Under the pieces are notes generated by a model that was not told the DNA's origin, made no database searches, and saw only the letters and a program-made list of their open reading frames with translations. Shown in pieces: positions 27,299 through 39,175 of a DNA stretch of 64,000 bases (the stretch's first letter is position 1; the number at the start of each line of letters is the position of its first letter). Made by a program: the position numbers and the translations under genes. Source of the stretch: Pengzhenrongella sp031582905 (lineage in GTDB: Bacteria; Actinomycetota; Actinomycetes; Actinomycetales; Cellulomonadaceae); NCBI RefSeq assembly GCF_031582905.1, contig NZ_CP133990.1, positions 1,178,001 to 1,242,000 of the forward strand, given 5' to 3'.

Positions 27299-27952
27299 AT
27301 GCAGGTTTCCGCGCACGCTCGAACACAGCAGCAGATCTGGGCGAGCGTCCGGGGGTGGTGTGACGCGCTCGTGGAGCACGGCGCGACCCGGTGGCTGACT
27401 GCTCGGTGGCTCTTCCTTCTCACGTCGCTCCTGGGCCTGGGCCTCGTGGTGGGACTGCGAAGGCTGGCACCGCCGGGGCGGGCGGCGCTGGCCGACTGGT
27501 CCGCCGCAGTCGGAGGACTCGGCTTCGCCGCTGTCGCTCTCGACCAGACCAGGCTCATCGCCCACGTCTCCGGACTCGTTCAGGCGCTCGCGCGCCTCCC
27601 GTGGATGAGGTGGCCTGATCACATGCGCCCTCAGCCCAGCTCCCAGCCCCAGCCCCGGGCCGCACGGGCTGGGTACGTGAAGATCCGGTGCTGGAGATGC
27701 CCCGAGCCTCAGGTCCCCAGGCGGGGCGTCATGGCGCGGGCCACATCGAGGAGCTCTCGAAGCGACCTGCGGGTGTGTGGATCGTCGAGCACCTCGCTGA
27801 TCCAGGCGTTCGAGTCCGCGCGGTCGGGGGAGCGGTGGTTGGGCTGCGACCAGTCCATCGCCGCCATCTCAGTGATGTGCCCGAGCTGGGCTATGAGCAT
27901 CGAGAAGTGCCCCGGCCGGTCGACCTGTCCCGAGCCGCCGGCGTCGTGGTAG
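27299..27952 (+). CDS. doubtful hypothetical membrane protein
   Basis: This ORF fills a 451-base gap and then runs antisense into the APH-like gene, so its 3' half is suspect. Residues about 37-60 form a plausible membrane helix (LFLLTSLLGLGLVVGL) and third-codon GC is high up to about 27620. If real, the protein probably ends near 27620 through an unseen frame error. No family is recognised. Confidence 0.25.
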   Translation: MQVSAHARTQQQIWASVRGWCDALVEHGATRWLTARWLFLLTSLLGLGLVVGLRRLAPPGRAALADWSAAVGGLGFAAVALDQTRLIAHVSGLVQALARLPWMRWPDHMRPQPSSQPQPRAARAGYVKIRCWRCPEPQVPRRGVMARATSRSSRSDLRVCGSSSTSLIQAFESARSGERWLGCDQSIAAISVMCPSWAMSIEKCPGRSTCPEPPASW

Positions 27953-28686
27953 GCCGCGATCAGGGCGCGCGCTCGACCCGGATCGGAGCGCCCGAACTCG
28001 AACAGCACGCATGCGAGCTCCTGACTCGGATCTGCCGATCCGCTGTTCTCCCAGTCGATGACGCAGAGCCCGCCACCCGCCGTGGGCAGCACATTGTCGG
28101 CCCACAGGTCGCGGTGGCATGTGCGTACCGTCCCGGGCGGCTCGATCCAGTACTCGAGCGCGACCAGCTCATCGCGCAGCTCGGCGAGCCGACCGGCGAA
28201 CGGTGCGCCGGCGGCGCGCGCCTGCTCGACCACCTCGTCCCAGCGACCAGCGCCGACCGGCTCGCAGTACCACGGGTGTACCGGCCGAGGGTCCTGAACT
28301 TCCACGCCGTGGAGACGGGCCACGACCGTGCCCACGAGCGCCGGGTCGAGAGCAGTGTCCGGGGCTTCGAGATCGACCCACTCGTACACCCTCACCTGCC
28401 GGCCGCCCACGTCCGCGACCACGTACCCGTCGGTCGTACGTCGGACCTTCGGTGTGGGCACGCCGGCGACGTACGCCGCTTCCTGAAACTCCGCCGACAG
28501 CCGCGCCTCGTCCTCCGCGGACTCGTTGAACGCCACCTTCACCGCCCAACGGCCATCCGCCGTGTCCAGGCGCCACACCACGCCCTGTTTGCCTCGCGCG
28601 ACAGGACCGTCAGACAACCTCGCCCCGCCGCCGAGAGCGAACTGTCGGGCGACCTCGGAAGCGTCCACGTGCCTACTGGAGCACAA
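27709..28686 (-). CDS. phosphotransferase of the APH/HSK2 fold
   Basis: This 325-residue protein has a kinase-like fold: an ATP-binding N-lobe with WAVKVAFNES, Brenner-type catalytic loop CHRDLWADNVL (Asp and Asn) and the metal-binding IDWENSGS. It resembles aminoglycoside phosphotransferases and homoserine-kinase-like enzymes; the substrate cannot be told from sequence. The GTG at 28684-28686 lies inside the tail of another minus-strand frame. No resistance claim is made. Confidence 0.82.
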   Translation of the reverse strand: MCSSRHVDASEVARQFALGGGARLSDGPVARGKQGVVWRLDTADGRWAVKVAFNESAEDEARLSAEFQEAAYVAGVPTPKVRRTTDGYVVADVGGRQVRVYEWVDLEAPDTALDPALVGTVVARLHGVEVQDPRPVHPWYCEPVGAGRWDEVVEQARAAGAPFAGRLAELRDELVALEYWIEPPGTVRTCHRDLWADNVLPTAGGGLCVIDWENSGSADPSQELACVLFEFGRSDPGRARALIAAYHDAGGSGQVDRPGHFSMLIAQLGHITEMAAMDWSQPNHRSPDRADSNAWISEVLDDPHTRRSLRELLDVARAMTPRLGT

Positions 28687-28954
28687 TCCCCATCGAGCGC
28701 GTCACTCCGGCATGCCGCGTGATGGCGACCGACATCGAGTCCGCATCTCGGTGGGGCGCGAAGGAGATGGCGCCCACGACCCCGGGGTCAAGAGCGTCGG
28801 GGCCACGCTGGACCCGGCTGCAAGCAGTCGCCGTTCCCGCCGATCCAGGCGTGGGTAGGACCGCTGGCGCACTGACGGGCGTGGGCGCGCCCGGCGCGCT
28901 CGGCGTCCAGCACGGGTCTGCTCGACGGACGCCGGGTGACGCAGGCGAGCGCGA
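28687..28954. other. gene-free stretch with a possible coding fragment
   Basis: No complete gene is seen. On the minus strand a short frame ending at 28673 includes DPGVVGAISFAPHRDAD, which reads like real protein, but upstream it runs into the terminator and tRNA and has no start signal. It may be the remnant of a degraded gene. Confidence 0.25.
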
Positions 28955-28994
28955 GAAACCCCCACGCCGTTCGTGCAGGTGGCGTGGGGGTTTC
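28955..28994. terminator. terminator after tRNA-Gly
   Basis: A perfect 14-bp stem (28955-28968 with 28981-28994) with a 12-base loop sits 8 bases beyond the 3' end of the tRNA. The stem ends in GAAA, giving a short T-run on the minus strand. Confidence 0.85.
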
Positions 28995-29002
28995 GGTGGT
29001 TG

Positions 29003-29073
29003 AGCGGGTGACGAGAATCGAACTCGCGTAGCCAGTTTGGAAGACTGGGGCTCTACCATTGAGCTACACCCGC
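29003..29073 (-). tRNA. tRNA-Gly (anticodon TCC)
   Basis: The 71-base gene has acceptor stem GCGGGTG/CACCCGC, D-arm with AATGGTAGA, anticodon stem CCAGT/ACTGG around loop CTTCCAA (anticodon TCC), and T-arm GAGTTCGATTCTC. The discriminator is T and CCA is not encoded. It reads GGA and GGG codons. Confidence 0.97.
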
Positions 29074-29159
29074 GTGACCGGTCGAGCCGGTCGGCGGCAC
29101 CAGGGTAGCGGGTCCGCGGCGGGTGTCCCGTCACGGCCCGGTCCGGTCGGCCGCACGCG

Positions 29160-29804
29160 TCAGCCGGTCGGCCCCCCGCGCTCGGCGAGCATCGTCTCGA
29201 GCACCTGGATCTCCGCGTCCTGCGACCGGACGATGGCGTCGGCGAGGTCCCGGACGTACCGCACGTCGACCCGGTCGAGCGCCAGCTCGGCCATCTCCAC
29301 CCCGCCGCGGTGGTGCGGGATCATGAGCTCGAGGTAGATCCGCTCCGCCTCGACGCCCTCGGCGTCCCGCAGTCGCGCCAGGTCCTCGCTGCTGACCCAG
29401 CCGGCCATGGCGGCGTACCCCGTCGGGGCGTCCGGGTCCCCGGACCCGCCGCCGTGGTCGTGGTCGTCGCCGGCCCACGCCATGGGCTCGCCGGCGCCGG
29501 ACTGCGGCAGGTCCCACACCTCGAGCCACCCCGTCATCTGCCCGGCCTGGTTCTGCTGGGTCAGCAGGATGTCCAGCGCCACCGTGCGGAGCTCCTCGTC
29601 GTCCGTCCGGTCCCGCACCAGACGGGACAGCTCGACGGCCTGGCCGTGGTGCGCCTGCATGTCCCGCGCGAAGCCGGCGGCCGCGGACGTGTCGGCCGGG
29701 ACCGACAGCTCCGACGGCCGCAGCAGCACCGACCCAACCAGCACGCCGAGCGCGAGGGCGGCCGAGGTCAGCAGGGCGACGACGGCGGCGACGCGGCGGC
29801 TCAC
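29160..29804 (-). CDS. DUF305 protein (putative metal-binding, secreted)
   Basis: This 214-residue protein has an N-terminal signal-anchor helix (VAAVVALLTSAALALGVLVG) and two DUF305 helical hairpins with paired His motifs: MQAHHGQAVELSRLV and MIPHHRGGVEMAELAL. A His/Asp/Gly-rich loop lies between them (DDHDHGGGSG). The family is often linked to copper handling. The GTG start overlaps the DUF3105 stop as GTGA, so the two are translationally coupled. Confidence 0.87.
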   Translation of the reverse strand: MSRRVAAVVALLTSAALALGVLVGSVLLRPSELSVPADTSAAAGFARDMQAHHGQAVELSRLVRDRTDDEELRTVALDILLTQQNQAGQMTGWLEVWDLPQSGAGEPMAWAGDDHDHGGGSGDPDAPTGYAAMAGWVSSEDLARLRDAEGVEAERIYLELMIPHHRGGVEMAELALDRVDVRYVRDLADAIVRSQDAEIQVLETMLAERGGPTG

Positions 29805-30454
29805 TCAGGCGTCCCCGTCCCGCCGGAGCAGGCCGCGCCGGGCTCGGGCGTCTGGTCACCGCGCACGTACTTGCGCAGGAAGACGTCGAGGCGCTCGTCC
29901 GCGGCGTCGTCGAGCTGGAGCTGCAGGCCCCAGGCGCTGGCGACGACGGGCGTGGGGACGCCCTCGTACGGTGAGACGAGCACGTAGTTGTTCGACGCCG
30001 CCTTCGCCTCCAGCGCCTCGACCTGGTCGGCCGGGAGCGTGGGGTCGTAGGTGATCCAGACGGCGCCGTGCTCGAGGGAGTGCACGGCGTTCTCGTCGGC
30101 GACCGGCTCGCCGTAGACGCCGCAGTTCTGCCACACGGCGTTGTGGTCGCCGCCGACCGGGGGGACCTGCTCGTACTCGACCGTGGTCGACACGTGCGAG
30201 TTCCCGAGTCCCTCGAACTCCTCGACGCCCTCGATGTCCTGCTGCGCGGCACGCTCGATGGCGTCCTCCTGCGCGTTGTTCTCCGACTCCTGCCCCAGCA
30301 CGATCACCAGGGTCACGGCGACCAGCGCGAGGACGATCACGCCGACGACCGCCGCGATGATCGTGGTGCGACGCCGCTCGGCCTTGCGCTGCGCCGCCTG
30401 CATGGCGGCGATGCGGGCCTTGCGCTCGGCGGTCTCGGCCTTGCGGTTGCTCAC
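29801..30454 (-). CDS. DUF3105 membrane protein
   Basis: This 217-residue protein has a charged cytoplasmic N-terminus, one helix (IIAAVVGVIVLALVAVTLVI, about residues 32-51), then the DUF3105 extracytoplasmic domain. The domain has conserved PPVGGDHNAVWQNCGVY, VHSLEHGAVWITY and CSGG near the end. The two Cys may form a disulfide. DUF3105-DUF305 pairs are common in actinobacteria, suggesting a joint extracytoplasmic, possibly copper-related, role; this is inference from association. Confidence 0.87.
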   Translation of the reverse strand: MSNRKAETAERKARIAAMQAAQRKAERRRTTIIAAVVGVIVLALVAVTLVIVLGQESENNAQEDAIERAAQQDIEGVEEFEGLGNSHVSTTVEYEQVPPVGGDHNAVWQNCGVYGEPVADENAVHSLEHGAVWITYDPTLPADQVEALEAKAASNNYVLVSPYEGVPTPVVASAWGLQLQLDDAADERLDVFLRKYVRGDQTPEPGAACSGGTGTPE

Positions 30455-30683
30455 GTCGGGCTGCTCCTCGTGCTGTGGCCGGCTCGCGGCGCGCGGGGTG
30501 GTACCGGTGGGGTGGGTACCGGTGGGTGTGCCCGGTCGGGCGGTCCAGTGCGGCAGAACGTACCGACGCGCCGAGGAGTTCCCGGTGGTCGAGACGGTGC
30601 CTGCGGGAGGTGGCGGGCGCGGACGGGCGTCGCGCTCCCACCCCGACGGTAACGCGCGCGGCGGGCCGGACGGGCACGGCCAC

Positions 30684-30689
30684 TAGACT
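30684..30689 (+). promoter_or_regulatory. -10 element of tRNA-Pro
   Basis: TAGACT fits TANNNT and ends 11 bases before the mature tRNA. No clear -35 hexamer is seen. Confidence 0.5.
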
Positions 30690-30700
30690 CGGCCGCGCCA

Positions 30701-30774
30701 CGGGCTGTGGCGCAGGTTGGTAGCGCGCTCGGTTTGGGACCGAGAGGTCGCGGGTTCGAATCCCGCCAGCCCGA
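30701..30774 (+). tRNA. tRNA-Pro (anticodon TGG)
   Basis: The 74-base gene has acceptor CGGGCTG/CAGCCCG with discriminator A, anticodon stem CTCGG/CCGAG around loop TTTGGGA (anticodon TGG), and T-arm CGGGTTCGAATCCCG. CCA is not encoded. It reads CCA and CCG codons. Confidence 0.97.
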
Positions 30775-30831
30775 CCCTGTCGCACCGGTCCGGTGCGTCG
30801 CCCCGGCGGTCACGGCATGGAGGTGCACGCG

Positions 30832-33384
<2,553 letters not shown>

Positions 33385-33458
33385 CCATCCGGCGCGGCGT
33401 CGCGCTGACCGAGGCCGACGGGCGCTGACCGGGCGCTGGCCGGGCGCCCGGGCATGCT

Positions 33459-33489
33459 TTGGCGGCCCGACGGGGCGGTGGCGTAGCAT
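33459..33489 (+). promoter_or_regulatory. candidate tig promoter
   Basis: TTGGCG (33459-33464), a 19-base spacer and TAGCAT (33484-33489) lie about 155 bases before the tig start. This is a plausible, slightly long-spaced promoter. Confidence 0.4.
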
Positions 33490-33643
33490 CGACGCCGTTG
33501 CGCGAGCGGTTCGCCATGCCCGCACGCGCCGGCACGTGCGGCTGGGGCGGGGTGATCACACCCGGTCGCCGCGACGCCGCACCGAGAGCAGACCTGCCGC
33601 CGGCACCCCGGCACAGCCACCCGAGCAGTTGGAGACCACTGAA

Positions 33644-35161
33644 GTGAAGAGCGCCGTCGAGTCCGTGGACGCCACCAAGGTCAAGCTGACCGTCGAGGTG
33701 ACGTATGACGAGCTCAAGCCGAGCATCGACCACGCCTACTCCCACATCGGCAGCCAGGTCACGGTCCCCGGCTTCCGCAAGGGCAAGGTGCCGCCGCGCA
33801 TCATCGACCAGCGGGTCGGGCGCGGTGCCGTGCTGGAGCACGCCATCAACGACGGCATGCAGTCGTTCTACTCCGGTGCGGTGCGCGAGAACGCGCTGCG
33901 CCCGCTGGGCCAGCCGCAGATCGAGATCACGCAGGTCCCGGACCTGTCCGACACCTCGTCGTCGCTCCACTTCACCGCCGAGGTCGAGGTGCGCCCGGAG
34001 ATCGAGCTGCCCGCGCTCGACGGCCTGACGATCACGGTGGACGACGTCGAGGTCTCCGACGAGGACGTCGCCGGTCGCCTGGACGCGCTGCGCGAGCGCT
34101 TCGGCACCCTCGTCGGCGTCGACCGCCCCGCGGCCGAGGGCGACTTCGTCGTCGTCGACCTCACCGCCAAGGTGGGCGACGAGGAGGTCGACTCCGTGAG
34201 CGGCGTGAGCTACCAGATCGGCTCCGGCAACATGCTCGAGGGCCTCGACGAGGCGCTGACCGGCCTGTCCGCCGGCGAGAGCACCACGTTCACCACCGCG
34301 CTCGCCGGTGGCGAGCACGCGGGCGAGCAGGCCGACGTGTCGGTCACCGCGACGTCGGTCAAGCAGCGCGACCTGCCCGCCGCCGACGACGACTTCGCCC
34401 AGCTCGCGAGCGAGTTCGACACCCTCGACGAGCTGACCGCCGACCTGCGCGAGCAGGCGTCCGGCGCGAAGGCGTCCAACCAGGCGGTCCAGGCCCGCGA
34501 CCTGCTGCTCGAGCAGCTCCTCGCGGCCGTGGAGATCCCGGTCCCGGCCGGCGTCGTCGAGGCCGAGGTGCACCGTCACCTGGAGTCCGAGAACCGCCTC
34601 GAGGACGACGAGCACCGCGCCGAGGTCGCCGAGCAGGCCGCCACCGCGCTGAAGAACCAGATCCTGCTCGACACCCTCGCGGAGAAGCTCGAGGTCCGCG
34701 TCGACCAGAACGAGCTCCTCGAGTACCTCGTGAGCGCGTCGCGCCAGTACGGCATGGACCCGAACACGTTCATCAAGACGGTCGACGAGCAGGGCCAGGT
34801 CCCGGCCATGGTCGCCGAGGTCGCCCGCTCCAAGGCCCTCGCGCTCGCCCTGCGGCAGGTCACCGTGACCGACGCCGCCGGCACCGCGGTCGACCTCTCC
34901 GACTTCATCGGCTCCGACGCCGACGACGAGGCGGCCGAGGCCGCCCTCGCCGACGCGGAGGACGACGCGGACCTGGACGAGGACGACGTCGAGCTCACGG
35001 CCGAGGAGAGCGCCGCGCTCGCCGACGCCCAGGCGAAGATCACCGAGGCGTTCGCGGCGCGCACGGGTGCCGCCACGACCGACGACGCCGACGCTGCTGC
35101 GACCGACGCTGCCGCAGCCGACGACGACGAGTCGGGTGACGCCGCGGCCGCCAAGGCCTGA
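33644..35161 (+). CDS. tig: trigger factor
   Basis: This 505-residue ribosome-associated chaperone and peptidyl-prolyl isomerase has three domains in order. The N-terminal ribosome-binding domain carries the signature VPGFRKGKVPP (residues about 43-53), followed by the FKBP-type PPIase (EGDFVVVDLTAKVGDEEVD region) and the helical C-terminal domain. The last about 70 residues form a very acidic Ala/Asp/Glu tail, common in actinobacteria. The GTG at 33644 lies 9 bases after GGAG. No frame error is present. It stands upstream of clpP1-clpP2-clpX, the classic tig-clp order. Confidence 0.95.
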   Translation: MKSAVESVDATKVKLTVEVTYDELKPSIDHAYSHIGSQVTVPGFRKGKVPPRIIDQRVGRGAVLEHAINDGMQSFYSGAVRENALRPLGQPQIEITQVPDLSDTSSSLHFTAEVEVRPEIELPALDGLTITVDDVEVSDEDVAGRLDALRERFGTLVGVDRPAAEGDFVVVDLTAKVGDEEVDSVSGVSYQIGSGNMLEGLDEALTGLSAGESTTFTTALAGGEHAGEQADVSVTATSVKQRDLPAADDDFAQLASEFDTLDELTADLREQASGAKASNQAVQARDLLLEQLLAAVEIPVPAGVVEAEVHRHLESENRLEDDEHRAEVAEQAATALKNQILLDTLAEKLEVRVDQNELLEYLVSASRQYGMDPNTFIKTVDEQGQVPAMVAEVARSKALALALRQVTVTDAAGTAVDLSDFIGSDADDEAAEAALADAEDDADLDEDDVELTAEESAALADAQAKITEAFAARTGAATTDDADAAATDAAAADDDESGDAAAAKA

Positions 35162-35175
35162 CGTCGTCCGCACGC

Positions 35176-35210
35176 CGGGGCCCCGCACCGCACGTCGGTG
35201 CGGGGCCCCG
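35176..35210. terminator. terminator after tig
   Basis: A perfect 15-bp stem (35176-35190 with 35196-35210) with loop CACGT, followed within 4 bases by TTT. It separates tig from the clp operon. Confidence 0.88.
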
Positions 35211-35304
35211 CGCGTTTGCGGCAGAGCGCGGCGCCCCGCAGGGGGTGCGGCAGTGCGCCGGCCGCCCGGCGGTGGCGTCGGCGGCGTCGTCCGGGAGCGG
35301 CGTG

Positions 35305-35315
35305 CGCCATCAGCG
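35305..35315. promoter_or_regulatory. candidate ClgR operator
   Basis: CGC-N5-GCG followed by AAA matches the core of the ClgR motif known to control clpP1P2 in corynebacteria, mycobacteria and streptomycetes. It lies about 42 bases upstream of the likely -10, a position suited to an activator. Confidence 0.45.
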
Positions 35316-35356
35316 AAAACGTCCCGCCGCCGCGCGGGCGTGTCGGTGCCCCGGGT

Positions 35357-35362
35357 TAGGGT
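35357..35362 (+). promoter_or_regulatory. -10 element of the clpP1-clpP2 operon
   Basis: TAGGGT fits TANNNT; no -35 hexamer is recognisable at the proper spacing, consistent with activator-dependent transcription. Confidence 0.45.
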
Positions 35363-35435
35363 CGCTGCACAACGCAGGTACCCGGTGGCGTCCACACGCC
35401 CCGGGGACGAGAAGCAGTCAGACGAGGGAGCTGTG

Positions 35436-36059
35436 GTGAACGAGCAGATGCCGATGATCGGGCGGGCCGACGGTGCCGGCCTGGGTCTCAACGACTCCAT
35501 CTACAACCGACTGCTGCGCGAGCGGATCATCTGGCTGGGCTCGGAGGTCCGCGACGAGAACGCCAACGCGATCTGCGCCCAGATGATGCTCCTCGCGGCG
35601 GAGGACCCCACGAAGGACATCTTCCTGTACATCAACTCGCCCGGCGGCTCGATCACGGCCGGCATGGCGATCTACGACACGATGAAGTTCATCCAGCCCG
35701 ACGTCGCGACCGTCGCGATGGGCATGGCGGCCTCGATGGGCCAGTTCCTGCTGTCCTCGGGCACCAAGGGCAAGCGCTACGCCACGCCGCACGCCCGCGT
35801 GATGATGCACCAGCCGTCCGGCGGCATCGGCGGCACGGCCACCGACGTGCGCATCAACGCGCAGCTGATCATGCACATGAAGTCCGTCCTGGCCGAGCTC
35901 ATCGCCGACCAGACCGGCAAGTCCGTGGAGCAGATCCACGCCGACTCCGACCGGGACCGCTGGTTCACGGCCCCGGAGGCGCTCGAGTACGGGTTCGTCG
36001 ACCACGTCGTGGCCCACGCCGGCTCGGTCGCCGGCGGCGGCGGCACGACCGCCTCCTGA
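35436..36059 (+). CDS. clpP1: ATP-dependent Clp protease proteolytic subunit 1
   Basis: This 207-residue ClpP has the catalytic triad Ser in GMAASMGQFLL, His in MMHQPSGG and Asp in DSDRDRW. The handle and ring contacts (INSPGGSITAGMAIYDTM, in part SPGGSITAGMAIYD) are standard. GTG at 35436 is preferred over a GTG one codon earlier because of spacing to AGGGAG. Actinobacterial ClpP1 and ClpP2 form a mixed tetradecamer that works with ClpX or ClpC1. Confidence 0.95.
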   Translation: MNEQMPMIGRADGAGLGLNDSIYNRLLRERIIWLGSEVRDENANAICAQMMLLAAEDPTKDIFLYINSPGGSITAGMAIYDTMKFIQPDVATVAMGMAASMGQFLLSSGTKGKRYATPHARVMMHQPSGGIGGTATDVRINAQLIMHMKSVLAELIADQTGKSVEQIHADSDRDRWFTAPEALEYGFVDHVVAHAGSVAGGGGTTAS

Positions 36060-36096
36060 CCCGACCCGTCGACCCCACCCAGAACAGGGAGAATTC

Positions 36097-36795
36097 GTGA
36101 GCACCGAGTCGCAGTTCATCTCCACCGCGGGCCGTCTGGCCGGCGGGCGCGCGCTGCCGTACGGCGCGCCGGGCAGCCGCTACGTGCTGCCCCAGTTCGA
36201 GGAGCGCACGGCCTACGGCTTCAAGCGCCAGGACCCGTACACCAAGCTGTTCGAGGACCGCATCATCTTCCTCGGCGTCCAGGTCGACGACGCCTCCGCG
36301 GACGACGTCATGGCGCAGCTGCTCGTGCTCGAGAGCACCGACCCCGAGCGCGACATCATCCTGTACATCAACTCGCCCGGTGGCTCGTTCACGGCGATGA
36401 CGGCGATCTACGACACGATGCAGTACATCAAGCCGCAGATCCAGACGGTGTGCCTCGGCCAGGCCGCCTCGGCCGCCGCGGTGCTCCTGGGCGCCGGCTC
36501 GCCGGGCAAGCGCCTCGCGCTGCCGAATGCGCGCGTGCTCATCCACCAGCCCGCGATGGAGGGTGGCGGCTACGCGCAGGCGTCCGACATCGAGATCCAC
36601 GCCAACGAGCTCATCCGCATGCGGGAGTGGCTCGAGGCGACGCTCGCCCACCACAGCGGGCGCACGGTCGAGCAGGTCCGCACCGACATCGAGCGGGACA
36701 AGATCCTCACGGCCGCGGAGGCGCTCGAGTACGGCCTCGTGGACCAGGTGCTCGAGAGCCGCAAGGCCGCCACGACGGTGACCGTCCCGGCCTGA
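36097..36795 (+). CDS. clpP2: ATP-dependent Clp protease proteolytic subunit 2
   Basis: This 232-residue paralogue of ClpP1 has catalytic Ser in LGQAASAAAVLL, His in LIHQPAMEGG and Asp in TDIERDK. Its longer N-terminus (about 35 residues) is typical of ClpP2. The GTG at 36097 follows AGGGAG by 6 bases. It is 37 bases downstream of clpP1, so cotranscribed; a strong terminator follows. Confidence 0.95.
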   Translation: MSTESQFISTAGRLAGGRALPYGAPGSRYVLPQFEERTAYGFKRQDPYTKLFEDRIIFLGVQVDDASADDVMAQLLVLESTDPERDIILYINSPGGSFTAMTAIYDTMQYIKPQIQTVCLGQAASAAAVLLGAGSPGKRLALPNARVLIHQPAMEGGGYAQASDIEIHANELIRMREWLEATLAHHSGRTVEQVRTDIERDKILTAAEALEYGLVDQVLESRKAATTVTVPA

Positions 36796-36800
36796 TCGAC

Positions 36801-36834
36801 CCACCGGCCGGGTCCCCGCGGACCCGGCCGGTGG
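36801..36834. terminator. terminator between clpP2 and clpX
   Basis: A perfect 15-bp stem (36801-36815 with 36820-36834) and a 4-base CCGC loop begin 5 bases after the clpP2 stop. clpX is therefore likely to have its own promoter in 36835-36972. Confidence 0.85.
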
Positions 36835-36972
36835 CACCGGGGTGTTGCTGCTGGCCTGGGCGGCACGCGTGGTGTGCAATGGATGAAGCGGCGGCGGACC
36901 GAGCCTGTGGTCTGGTCGCCGGCGATGTACCCGCCCGTCGGCTGACGGGTGAACCGGAGAGAGGGGACGGCA

Positions 36973-38258
<1,286 letters not shown>

Positions 38259-38262
38259 CCCG

Positions 38263-38585
38263 GTGACGGACGCAGCACCGGGACCCGTCACGGCGGGCAG
38301 CGTGCCGGCGGAGCTCGTCTCCATCCGGCAGAGCATCGACAACATCGACGCCGCGCTCGTGCACCTGCTCGCCGAGCGCTTCAAGTGCACCCAGCGGGTC
38401 GGTCACCTCAAGGCCGACCGGGGTTGCCGCCGTCGGACCCGGCCCGTGAGGCGCAGCAGATCGACCGGTTGCGCCGGCTCGCGGCGGAGGCGGGTCTCGA
38501 CCCGGTGTTCGCGGAGAAGTTCCTCGGCTTCATCGTCGAAGAGGTCATCCGGCACCACGAGGAGATCGCCGGTACGCAGGGCTGA
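38263..38585 (+). CDS. chorismate mutase (AroQ type), frame broken once
   Basis: Reconstructed as 107 residues, the usual size of single-domain actinobacterial AroQ-type chorismate mutases. Conserved pieces are IRQSIDNIDAALVHLLAERF, a TQRVGHLKADRGLPPSDPAREAQQI region and FLGFIVEEVIRHHEE. It rearranges chorismate to prephenate for Phe and Tyr. The frame breaks at GGGG 38420-38423; one more G gives KADRGLPPSD. The GTG lies 4 bases after the clpX stop, so the two are probably cotranscribed. Confidence 0.88.
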
Positions 38586-38668
38586 CGCCCGCTCGGTGGG
38601 ACCAGGGTCGGGATGACGGCCGTCATGGCCGACGCTCGCCCGCGCCTCGACGTCGCAGGAATCGCTCG

Positions 38669-39067
38669 TCAGAACTCACGGGACGACAGGACGCAGAACT
38701 CGTTGCCGTCCGGGTCGGCGAGCACCTCCCAGCTGGCGTCCGGACCTTGCCCGACGTCCACGCGCGTCGCCCCGAGGGACACCAGGCGTTCGATCCGGGC
38801 GTCGCGGTCGTCGCTCACGTGCGGTGCGAGATCCAGGTGCAAGCGGTTCTTGCCGTGCTTGCCGTGCTCGACGGGCACGAACACGAGGCCGGGCGGCACC
38901 TGTTCGAAGCGCAGCGTCGGTGCCAGCTCACGGGCCCACGGCGGGACGAGGACCACCTCGTGGTCCGTCTCGATGATCGCTTCCCAGGCCAGCGCGAGCG
39001 CCCACCAGGCGGCCAGCGCACGGTGGTCACGGAACTCGATGACGGTGGAGTACCAGCGCAGGGCCAT
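38669..39067 (-). CDS. VOC family (glyoxalase-like) protein
   Basis: This 132-residue single-domain protein is of the actinobacterial VOC type with two beta-alpha-beta-beta-beta motifs. KNRLHLDLAP and WEVLADPDGNEFCVLS are the two recognisable segments, the second a near-universal C-terminal VOC motif. The conserved WW near residue 21 and HLDL support the same group. Function is not predictable. The ATG at 39065-39067 has GAGGGGAAG upstream. Confidence 0.85.
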   Translation of the reverse strand: MALRWYSTVIEFRDHRALAAWWALALAWEAIIETDHEVVLVPPWARELAPTLRFEQVPPGLVFVPVEHGKHGKNRLHLDLAPHVSDDRDARIERLVSLGATRVDVGQGPDASWEVLADPDGNEFCVLSSREF

Positions 39068-39175
39068 GGCTTCCCCTCTCCGGTCGCGCGTGCGGCCTAG
39101 ATCCGGCCGGGTCCACCGTGGATCTTCGGCACGGCTGCTGTCCATCACCCGGGCAGGCCACGCCAGACTGGTCCG

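Noticed and set aside
27709..28686. Aminoglycoside resistance gene
   Set aside because: The fold fits APH-like kinases but no subtype-specific residues are recognisable, so only a general phosphotransferase is claimed.
28673..29134. Minus-strand ORF running across tRNA-Gly and its terminator
   Set aside because: Its N-terminal half is a translation of the tRNA itself, a common artefact; only a short 3' fragment might be gene debris.
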